Shown here one piece after another: positions 58,801 through 64,000 of a stretch of DNA of 64,000 bases. The notes beneath the pieces are model-generated. The model was not told the origin of the DNA. It did not search any database and saw only the letters and a program-made list of their open reading frames with translations. The stretch is from Arenicola marina (taxonomy: Eukaryota > Annelida > Polychaeta > Arenicolidae). The translations under genes were made by a program, and so were the position numbers. Each line of letters opens with the position of its first letter. Position 1 is the first letter of the stretch. Where the stretch lies: the NCBI GenBank assembly GCA_964019135.1, contig OZ025258.1, positions 32,172,186 through 32,236,185 of the forward strand, written 5' to 3'.

Positions 58801-61800
58801 AGGTAAAAGTTTGAAAACTTGTGGGTCCACTTTGCATGAGATGAAAGCTTAGGATGGGGGGTGTGGTGGCGGGGACTGTTAGGAAACTGACGACGAGCGT
58901 ACCCAAATAAGGAGCAGTGAAGCGGGGGAGGACGCACACCTAAGTTTACAGCACAATTTACGTTTAATTGGGCCTCTATGCTCGCAGTTTTAGACACGTG
59001 ACCCCCCCCCCCATCCCCATACACCCATTCCCTATATCCGCCAGCGCTATTCACGCATATTCGTGTGTATGCATGTCGTCTATTTACCCTCCGGAGGTAC
59101 ACCGCATTTTCGTCCGACACACTTGGTAGTCTTTGCATTGCACTAGTTGTCCCTGCCCGTCACAAGTACTCTCATCGGCAGAGGCATCGCAGCTGCGACA
59201 CTTGGGTCCTGAAAAGATAATTGTGTTGCCATTGGAAACACATGCGGTGTCTGTGAATGCAGAGCACTGGCTATGATGTGTTCAATTAAACGACTATACT
59301 AGCGTGCCATGTCATTGTAAAAGAGAGTTTAATTACAGGATCAGTTTGTTGGTGTCTCAAAGAAGACTACGTTAACTGGCGGCATAGCGGCCACGGCATA
59401 GAGAACTCACCAACATCTTTGACCGCACACGCTGTAAGAAATAATAAGAAAGTCAGTAATGTCATCATTACAGGAGCAGCCAGCAATAATTAGTAGTACT
59501 AGTAATGTCATGACTCCTACTACCGCTACCACCATATAATAAATATAATTTTCATAAAAGTTCATAATATTTTTAATAATAAAGATACAAGTTTCGAAAA
59601 TGAGTAGTATTTGCATCTATTTATCGAGCAAAGAGCTTTAAATTGACAGCTAATATTCTACAGCTAGAAAGTAACATTTCAAACGACGAGAAGTGTGACT
59701 CATGCAAATGTCTAATGAGTGGCATATGTGTTACTGCGTCTGACTTAGACGTCCAGGTTTCGCCCCGAATGAGATATGGGAGGCCAAGGCCCTGGCGCCA
59801 TGAATAAAGTTAGCCCACATTAGTTCTTTGCCTCAGGACGCTAAAAACAATAGCTGGATAAGTTGATCGTACGGAGGGGAGATGCATTCAAACTCGGTTA
59901 GCGCATAACGGTAAAGTGAGAAAATAAATGGACCTGGACGATGTATGTGTCTTTAGGCCACTATGAAAGGAGTGGGGTTGGGTGTGAATGGTAGATAAGT
60001 ATACGGTTGATGGTGGTGCATGATTGGGTAAGCTGCCAGTGACCAATATAACAATAGCGCGTGTTAGCGGGGCGTTAGGCAATTTCATTGGCCCGACATC
60101 AAGCTGTAGCTGCCAGCCAATTTTCATTATCCGCCCTGGGCCGCAAGGATAATGAAACTGAAGGGCTGCAACAGGTTGATGAAGGTTCCATAAAATGTCT
60201 AACGTCATGCAAAACTCGTTCTATTAGTATTACTGCGAGTTGAATTTAAATCCAACTTTACCTCACATATGTGCTGGGCGTTAACATGTCTCCTTGCTTC
60301 TTTGGCCAAACTTTCTTATACAACGTTCAAAGGAAAATTTTTAGCGCTTACAAGCCTCTCAGATCTTATGAGCTCTTTCAGCCAGTCGCCTTCTTTGCAC
60401 CATATCGGTACATATCTATGAGGCGCCATGAGGGTCAAAAGTCGATGTTGAACGCGTTCAATATTGAACGCGTAAGTGGCACTGACGCGTTCAATATCAA
60501 ACGTGAAAGCCGCCTTACGCGTCTAATATTGAACGTGTCAGTGCCACTTACGCGCGTAAGCTGGCGTTCACGCCCCCTGGCCTACGCGTAGGTAAGGCTG
60601 ACTTACGCTTACAAATATAACATGGTCTATATCTTGTCTTCTAACACGCACGTTGACCCCCCTAAAGAAAAAAAAACCTTTTTTCACCAAAAATGTCTTT
60701 GTTTATCATACATTTTATGATTTACAAGTCTTCTTTGATGCAGCGAATTTACAGTATGTAAGTCTAATATTATTCAATAAATAGATTTTCCCATCCCTTT
60801 TCCATAATTTGGATTTACCTATCAACTTTAGGGTCTATAAAGTAAAAAGTTCGATTACGGGTGTGTGAGGCTTATGGCATAATATACTTTTTTCTATTAC
60901 GTGCTTCCTCCCCCCCCCCTCCTCTCCCCCCATCCCAGTAATTGATGACGGTACGAACCTGGAAATAACAGCCGACATCGTTGCTTCGCTGATGTTTGAA
61001 GAATACAAAACATTGCACAGGCAGCCCTCAAATTTTGACTTTACGTCATGAACGAATTGGGTGGCCATCTTTTTTCAACGTAAATTGAAAGGATTTACCG
61101 ATAGATATTTGGCGGGGAAAATGAAAGCGTGATTCTGATTGGATGACCAGGTTACGCGTTAGTCACCGTAACTTACGCTTCTGTCAGGGTGTGTGAAGGC
61201 TAGCTTACGCGCGTAAAAAGACTAACGCGTTCAATATTGAACTCGTAAGTGGGTTTTCACGTTCGATATTGCACGTGAAAGTCGACTTACGCGTTCGAAC
61301 GCGTAAATGGCACTAACACGTTCAATACTGAACACGTAAGTCGCCTTTCACGTGCGATACTGAACGCGTAAGTCTCCCTTCACGTTGGATATTGAACGCG
61401 TTCAAACGTCGACTTTTGACCCTAATGGGGCCTCATGCTTATCGGTATGTCGTGGCCAAGAAACGGCACGCGCAGCTTGGCAACTAGGCAGCGAGGAGAG
61501 CCATTTAAATCGATAACCACAATTCTTTTGTGTGTGACGTCATGTTTCGTTGTCCTATGCCATGTAACTATGGCAACGATTGCTTATTGAAGAGGCAACA
61601 GGGTGGTTTGGGTCAGATTACAGGATTTTAGTGGCATTCAGATGCTATTGTAATATTAATTGTAATTATATTATTAATTGTCTCGCTCGCCAAGACTTTC
61701 GGTTTACTTACTTTGGGGACAACTTACGGCTGAGAAACTACCGTTTTTTTGCATTTCCTACGAAAACGAGCCATTATGACGTCACAAGGATCTTCCCGTT

Positions 61801-63481
61801 GACAACGATGGCGCAACGCTTAAAACAGAAAACTTGCAAAGAAGGAAGAAATTTGCCTTTTAGTGATCATAAAGGGATACGAAAACATCCAACTGGTCTT
61901 CTTTTACCTTCACCATGTGGTTTAATGACGCATCAGTGTGTTGTTACTGCATGCACTTGAAAATTTTGACAGCGGAATGGTTAATTAAGTCGATCACTTG
62001 CTCTCGCCAATTTTCTCATCGCGGAGGAACGCGACACTCTATGACGTCACTTCCCGATTAGAGAACTCGGGAGAGGCCGGATGCAACTCCAAATATTTTA
62101 ACGTATACCTCCCATAGCCATGTTTAGTGACATGGGACTCATATTCTCCATTTAGAAATAAACCTGGAAAGAGATTGACTTACAGCTGCCTATACTTCAA
62201 CATGTGTTTGTTTGTCCCCAAAACTGAAGTCTCACAGCCCAATCGCGAGAACTGTATAGCCCGATAATGAGAGACCCCATCTGAATATATATTTTCAAAT
62301 CGCACCGCCCCCCCCCCCCATCCGCCCCCTCCCACCCAACTCAGACCCAATTTCCTTCCCCCGACTTGTCTTAAATGAGAGGGGCTCATGTGGACTATAA
62401 TTACTGCGGTTAAGACTGATGACGTAGGTGTTAATTGTTTGCCCGTTCTGTCGTTTAAGATGAGTAGAATTATTCGGGAAATAAGGACGGTGTTGGCTGC
62501 TCACATAGGACGGTGTTGATCTGATCCACGTCGTCACCGTTACACCCGTCGGAATCACAGTAGGTCATACACTTGGTGTTGGTAGAGTCTGTACACGTGG
62601 GACCTCCATTGATGTCAGTAGCGGTTTTAGAGCCAATGCAACCTTTCTTTACCATGACGCTGGAAAGTAATCGTCGCACATGTATGTCAAGGTCACAACG
62701 GTAAGGAAAAACGGCGTACTGGGTAATTTTCGTCAACAATTGCATTATATTGATATGCAAAACGATTATATTTGAACACTGATTGTTTTCACCTATACCC
62801 ATAACCCCCTCCCCCCCTCCAACCCCCACCCTCGGCCCCCGCCTTGCCATCACACAGAAAAATGTTTGCATATTTATATATTACACATTAACACATGGCG
62901 GTATAGGGGGTCGGCGTCATTCGATGTCGACACAAGATGCTGAGTACTTGTGACCAGTTCCCCTTTCCTCTCCCTCGACCGAAAGACCCACTTGACGACG
63001 GTCTGGCAGATATGTTGAGGTCACAACCTACCCATTGGTGAGACATTGACGACGGTCTGGCAAGTATGTTGAGGTTACAACTTACTCATTGGTGAGACAC
63101 TTGACGACAGTCTGGCAGATATGTTGAGGTCACAACCTACCCATTGGTGAGACACTTGACGACGGTCTGGCAGATATGTTGAGGTCACAAGCTACCCATT
63201 GGTGAGACACTTGACGACGGTCTGGCAGATATATTGAGATCACAACCTAGCCATTGGTGAGACACTTGACGACGGCCTGGCAGATATGTTGAGGTCACAA
63301 CCTACCCATTGGTGAGACACTTGACGACGGTCTGGCAGATATGTTGAGGTCACAACCTACCCATTGGTGAGACACCGGACGACGGTCTGGCAGACCTGGC
63401 TGGAGCGACACTGACTCGTCTTCCCGTGTGCCAGGCAGAGAGCCTCGCTGTCGGAATCGGAGCACTCGTGACACGTGGGTC
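40844..63481 (-). CDS. gene 3: multi-domain Ly6/uPAR-like protein, nine domains, 5' end beyond the window
   Basis: Exons 5' to 3': D1 B 63361-63481, C 62505-62659; D2 A 59411-59431, B 59088-59208, C 58585-58733; D3 58148-58162, 57708-57825, 57168-57322; D4 55341-55361, 54919-55036, 54380-54534; D5 52428-52448, 52006-52123, 51466-51620; D6 50159-50179, 49752-49869, 48996-49150; D7 47261-47281, 46854-46971, 46099-46253; D8 45598-45618, 45281-45404, 44714-44865; D9 42702-42722, 42378-42492, 41635-41783; linker 40974-41102; tail from 40871. Domains plus linker give 2742 nt, or 914 codons, with no frame conflict. The signal exon is not in view; in gene 2 it is about 1.1 kb before D1, which here would be near 64.6 kb. 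D3-D7 are all of the gene 2 D3 type. Probably secreted or surface-bound; ligand unknown. Confidence 0.8.
40974..41102 (-). CDS. gene 3 Thr/Pro-rich linker exon
   Basis: A 129-nt exon, phase 1 to 1. It encodes (G)CTIGPPVNVTDPPEA, NVDILIPQTTSAPGQ and TTLTPNGTG, with N-glycosylation sequons NVT and NGT and many Thr/Ser. It corresponds to 23817-23930 of gene 2. The first cysteine completes D9. If the weak donor (CACAG|GTGATG) is skipped, the frame runs on through a Gly-rich stretch and stops at about 40840. Confidence 0.6.
41635..42722 (-). CDS. gene 3 domain D9 (A 42702-42722, B 42378-42492, C 41635-41783)
   Basis: A encodes CPVKPPG. B encodes IDCQTCTDVDNDSDC, RCRDGNLCYTKVTCQ. C encodes TKRCKRESVADPAML, NPVCIKDFKCAMTCG, DGCNADSQ. 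Counterpart of gene 2 D5 with about three quarters of residues shared. The exon B donor AGTGGTCT|GTAAGT is the same seed sequence as in gene 2 but has not expanded here. Confidence 0.86.
42852..42980. repeat. small palindromic MITE with GCGTTAGGC / GTCTAACGCC arms
   Basis: The core GGCGTTAGGCAATGTTACTG ... ACATCAAGCTGCTACAGCTT GATGA ... ATGTCTAACGCC folds on itself. Flanking words (AATAACGATGGTTAG left; CTCGCGCTATTACAATT right) extend the inverted repeat. A related copy is at 60045-60235, where the flanking 0.9 kb is also similar. Confidence 0.55.
42981..43870. repeat. dispersed repeat shared with 60236-61680
   Basis: Words such as TTAGCGCTTACAAGCCT, CAGTCGCCTTCTTTRCACCAT, AACTAGGYRG, CCATTTAAATCRATAA, CCATGTAACTATGG and CAGATTACAGGATTTTAG occur in the same order in both places. 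Each copy carries its own inserted element (43254-43756 here, 60411-61439 there), so the shared sequence is older than both insertions. It ends in a (TA)n tract at 43870-43892. Confidence 0.6.
43254..43756. mobile_element. non-autonomous TIR element nested in the dispersed repeat
   Basis: Absent from the homologous position near 61572. The ends GATCGATTCGCCTCTTCCA and, inverted, AATCGATTCAACTCTTCCA form imperfect TIRs. CTATGG on both sides (43248-43253 and 43757-43762) fits a target duplication of six or more bases. The interior is rich in CTCTTCC/GGAAGAG words. About 503 bp, no coding capacity. Confidence 0.55.
43925..44713 (-). repeat. 33-bp minisatellite at the D8 exon C donor, split by a MITE
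   Basis: Copies of the same 33-bp unit as 26405-27722 (CTCTTCCAGGCTCTCAGTAA / GTACATGTCAGCC on the minus strand): about 12 at 43925-44319 and about two at 44657-44713, which abut exon C of D8. The unit again includes exon-end codons and the GTAAGT donor. Genes 2 and 3 therefore share the array at the same donor, so it predates their separation or arose twice from the same seed. Confidence 0.88.
44320..44656. mobile_element. long-TIR MITE inserted in the 33-bp array (9-bp target duplication)
   Basis: TTACCAGGCCTGTCTCCAAC at the left and GAGACAGGCCTGGTAA at the right are inverted repeats. Similarity continues about 80 bases inward (ACGGGGTGCCGTTAGAGCCA, GGCAGCATTTGCT). Flanks GGAAGATGG (44311-44319) and GGAAGAGGG (44657-44665) are a 9-bp direct repeat with one mismatch, and removing the insert restores a regular minisatellite unit. 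Long TIRs with a 9-bp duplication suggest the Mutator-like group; hAT (8 bp) is the alternative. No coding capacity. Confidence 0.75.
44714..45618 (-). CDS. gene 3 domain D8 (A 45598-45618, B 45281-45404, C 44714-44865)
   Basis: A encodes CPTTGVG. B encodes PICTVCDNADNEGDC, RNQICFAKVLCDRPN. C encodes RYKKKCLNIAAVADL, MVCENIDNCSLACDT, DNCNTDTAELFQSL. Nearly the same as gene 2 D4. Confidence 0.87.
46099..47281 (-). CDS. gene 3 domain D7, D3-type (A 47261-47281, B 46854-46971, C 46099-46253)
   Basis: A encodes CPQKPPG. B encodes IKCRSCIEALDEATC, GPLEQCNPNQVCQTS, IRCQSGG. C encodes SLMKKGCVGSSVATA, TPYCENGDTSKCAYY, CDSEGCNDNTAQ. The following intron (45.62-46.10 kb) carries the ancestral post-D3 sequence, so D7 is the most 3' of the five copies and joins the old D4-type neighbour (D8). 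Confidence 0.88.
47567..48392 (-). repeat. 43-bp donor-type minisatellite ahead of D7
   Basis: About 19 copies of the unit found at 31010-31608 (minus strand GTCTCATAGCCGCCATGCTC / TGTGAGTTACCTCCCACCTG). It lies about 300 bases upstream of microexon A of D7 in the inter-domain intron, far from any exon C. The exon-end piece was therefore carried here with the module rather than made in place. Its 5' edge is the junction word AGAGCTGGTAGGAAAGCTGA. Confidence 0.9.
48718..48967. mobile_element. MITE copy downstream of D6 exon C
   Basis: From CCAGGGGCTGTATTTATAGT to GGGGATTATGAATACGGCCT, whose reverse complement gives AGGCCGTATTCATAATCCCC, so both TIRs are present. It is the same family as 28205-28425. 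It lies 28 bases beyond the exon C donor. Counterparts sit at the same place after D5 (about 51180-51435), D4 (about 54130-54345) and D3 (about 56918-57135, right end eroded), so it was copied with the module. Confidence 0.65.
48996..50179 (-). CDS. gene 3 domain D6, D3-type (A 50159-50179, B 49752-49869, C 48996-49150)
   Basis: A encodes CPQKPPG. B encodes IKCRSCIDALDEATC, GPLEQCNPNQVCQTS. C encodes SVMKKGCVGSSVAPA, QADCENGDTSKCAYY, CDGEGCNDNTAQ. Exons and introns are very close to those of D7: 46.26-47.55 and 49.15-50.46 kb differ at few sites. Confidence 0.88.
50468..50850 (-). repeat. 43-bp donor-type minisatellite ahead of D6
   Basis: About nine copies of the 43-bp unit, the shortest of the four arrays in gene 3. 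Same position relative to microexon A, and same junction word (AGAGCTGGTAGGAAAGCTGA) at its 5' side, as the array ahead of D7. Confidence 0.9.
51466..52448 (-). CDS. gene 3 domain D5, D3-type (A 52428-52448, B 52006-52123, C 51466-51620)
   Basis: A encodes CPQQPPG. B encodes IKCRSCKDAPDEATC, GPLEQCNPSQVCRTS. C encodes SLIKKGCVGSSVAPA, NGDCKNGDTSKCAYY, CDSEGCNDNTAQ. Its A and B exons with surrounding introns are almost identical to those of D4. Confidence 0.88.
52738..53806 (-). repeat. 43-bp donor-type minisatellite ahead of D5
   Basis: About 25 units, including shortened (GGCGGGAGACTGACAGGTGG) and variant (GACGGCTATAAGACTG) forms. The order of variants is largely the same as in the array at 55650-56590, which shows the two arrays were copied together as one block. 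Confidence 0.9.
54380..55361 (-). CDS. gene 3 domain D4, D3-type (A 55341-55361, B 54919-55036, C 54380-54534)
   Basis: A encodes CPQQPPG. B encodes IKCRSCKDAPDEATC, GPLEQCNPSQVCRTS. C encodes SLMKKGCVGSSVAPA, KADCQNGDTSKCAYY, CDSEGCNDNTAQ. Exon C is identical at protein level to that of D3, while A and B match D5. The repeating block is therefore out of register with the domain. Confidence 0.88.
55650..56592 (-). repeat. 43-bp donor-type minisatellite ahead of D4
   Basis: About 22 units with the same succession of variants as 52738-53806, minus a few units near the 3' end and one missing shortened pair. This length change is the main difference between the two youngest modules. Confidence 0.9.
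57168..58162 (-). CDS. gene 3 domain D3 (A 58148-58162, B 57708-57825, C 57168-57322)
   Basis: The A microexon is only 15 nt (2+12+1) and encodes CAKPG instead of the usual seven residues. B encodes ISCRSCTDAPDEATC, GPLEQCNPKQVCQTS. C encodes SLMKKGCVGSSVAPA, KADCQNGDTSKCAYY, CDSEGCNDNTAQ. This is the first of the five D3-type domains and the only one without a 43-bp array in front of its A exon. Confidence 0.85.
58585..59431 (-). CDS. gene 3 domain D2 (A 59411-59431, B 59088-59208, C 58585-58733)
   Basis: A encodes CAVKDVG (the usual CP is CA). B encodes PKCRSCDASADESTC, DYQVCRTKMRC, with donor GG|GTAAAT. C encodes ISKGCVGEGPAVNVV, TCDSSDNKKCSMVCD, SDGCNDDTASLIEAT. The exon end CTCT|GTGAGTTACCGCCGACC resembles one unit of the 43-bp array but is followed by no array, unlike gene 2 D2. 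Confidence 0.85.
59460..60044. other. D1-D2 intron of gene 3, upper part
   Basis: AT-rich intron DNA with ATT/ATA-rich low-complexity sequence near 59530-59580. Part of it (about 59840-59960) resembles 32690-32830 in the matching intron of gene 2 (GAGGGGAGATGCATTCAAA against GAGGAGAGATGCCTTGCAAA), so the paralogy includes introns. Confidence 0.45.
60045..60235. repeat. second copy of the GCGTTAGGC palindromic MITE
   Basis: ACAATAGCGCGTGTTAGCGG, GGCGTTAGGCAATTTCATTG, GACATCAAGCTG ... AGGTTGATGAAGG ... TGTCTAACGTCATGCAAAAC. It is longer than the copy at 42852-42980 because of an internal stretch with its own inverted repeat (TTTTCATTATCCGCCCTGGG / AAGGATAATGAAACTG). Confidence 0.55.
60411..61439. 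mobile_element. hAT-like non-autonomous element with ACGCGTTCAATATTGAACGCG repeats
   Basis: TATCGGTA stands on both sides (60403-60410 and 61440-61447), an 8-bp target duplication. TIRs contain CATGAGGGTCAAAAGTCGA against ATTAGGGTCAAAAGTCGA. Subterminal zones on both sides hold many copies of GAACGCGTTCAATATTGAAC and TTACGCG words. The homologous dispersed repeat at 43.14 kb lacks the insert. The central 500 bp has no frame resembling a transposase. Confidence 0.7.
61681..62470. other. D1-D2 intron of gene 3, lower part
   Basis: Intron DNA with a poly(C) run near 62310-62320. From about 62400 (AAGACTGATGACGTAGGTGT, TAATTGTTTGCCCG) it matches 32860-32940 beside D1 exon C of gene 2. No other gene recognised. 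Confidence 0.45.
62505..63481 (-). CDS. gene 3 domain D1 (B 63361-63481, C 62505-62659)
   Basis: B encodes PTCHECSDSDSEALC, SSQVCQTVVRC and ends LTNG at donor AATGG|GTAGGT. C encodes MVKKGCIGSKTATDI, TCTDSTNTKCMTYCD, SDGCNGDDVDQIN. Counterpart of gene 2 D1. B starts in phase 1 with no A microexon in sight up to 64000, so it should join the signal exon directly as in gene 2. Confidence 0.85.
63000..63360 (-). repeat. 55-bp minisatellite seeded at the D1 exon B splice donor
   Basis: About 6.5 copies of a unit whose minus strand reads GCCAGACCGTCGTCAAGTGT / CTCACCAATGGGTAGGTTGT / GACCTCAACATATCT. The first 30 or so bases are the end of exon B (codons QTVV-CLTNG) and the rest is donor GTAGGT and intron start. 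Each unit could thus be read as exon end plus donor. The matching gene 2 exon (33418) has no array. Confidence 0.9.
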
Positions 63482-64000
63482 CTGTCAATCAATCAGAAAG
63501 AAGTCGCATTGAGTCGTGATACAATGGAGCATGTCAGCTCTCGCGGGTTCAACTTCCGGCTTGGCAGGTTGTAGACAAATAAACGAACACGTGTTTTCTG
63601 TTCTCTGCGCAGTTTAACTAGTTTCAACTCGCTGGACTCTGCAGTCTGCTCTTATTCGGTTCCTCCAACATAAATCTTGAAGATCATATTAAATTATTTA
63701 AAGCAGTACAAACTTTTATTTCTGGAATAGGCCGATTCATCTAAGGAATGCTGTCTATTTCATTTTCAGTGTTGTATGCCACTCAATCTTTGTCACTGTA
63801 TTGAATTTGAACTTTCTGTATATTTGATCAACTGTACTTGTTAATGACTTAACCTCAACTCCACCACTATAATTTTATTACATGTTGAGGTGGCCGTTGA
63901 TATGTGTATTTGCTATCGGTAATCTCGTTAAATAAATAAAGTTTATACAAAAAAAGGCTTTAACTCGTACCCTGCGTAACTATGGATACCAAGCGCAGAG
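63482..64000 (+). other. possible 3' end of a retroposed element, then start of a fold-back copy
   Basis: From about 63640 the plus strand runs through AT-rich sequence to GTTAAATAAATAAAGTTTAT followed by ACAAAAAAAG, which looks like a non-LTR retroposon 3' end with a short A tail at about 63955. From about 63975, CTGCGTAACTATGGATACCA matches the fold-back family at 21.9 and 39.7 kb. No signal-peptide exon for gene 3 is visible. Confidence 0.35.

Noticed and set aside
1-64000. Retrovirus-like or other virus-derived copies
   Set aside because: I saw no long direct terminal repeats or recognisable polymerase, integrase, capsid or envelope segments in any frame.

Overview
The window is animal nuclear DNA, most likely from a marine invertebrate (a lophotrochozoan is my guess; no marker fixes the phylum). 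It has spliced genes with GT/AG introns and phase-conserved exons, TATA boxes, AATAAA signals, (CA)n and (TA)n tracts, many terminal-inverted-repeat elements and an exceptional load of minisatellites.

All recognisable host genes lie on the minus strand and belong to one family: secreted or surface proteins built from Ly6/uPAR-like three-finger domains. Each domain comes from a repeated exon trio: microexon A (21 nt, once 15 nt; phase 1 to 1), exon B (115-127 nt; phase 1 to 2) and exon C (149-155 nt; phase 2 to 1). The trio can therefore be duplicated without breaking the frame. Gene 1 (12.0-15.2 kb) has a signal peptide, one domain and a short tail (about 162 aa). Gene 2 (23.1-35.1 kb) has a signal peptide, five different domains (D1-D5), a Pro/Thr-rich linker and a tail (about 588-598 aa). 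Gene 3 (40.3 kb to beyond the right edge) has nine domains in the window. They match gene 2 in order, but the D3 type is repeated five times: D1, D2, D3 x5, D4, D5, linker. Its signal exon should lie just past 64 kb.

Layout from left to right: a 43-bp minisatellite and a GATC-rich 12-13-bp array (1-3.3 kb); a LINE ORF1-like fragment whose centre has become a 64-bp tandem array (4.3-5.8 kb); 4.6 kb of the 43-bp minisatellite (5.8-10.4 kb); gene 1; 20-bp and 24-bp arrays (15.7-19.9 kb); a fold-back element; gene 2; about 4 kb of intergenic DNA with two TIR elements; gene 3.

The main observation is that many intronic minisatellites in genes 2 and 3 begin exactly at a 5' splice site. Their units contain the last coding bases of the exon plus the GT donor, so dozens of donor-like sites lie in tandem. 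A 43-bp array of this type, seeded at the D2 exon C boundary, heads each extra D3 module of gene 3 and is the likely substrate for the unequal exchange that multiplied the domain. Coordinates of exons were read by eye from splice consensus, phase and similarity between copies; no transcript data were available.
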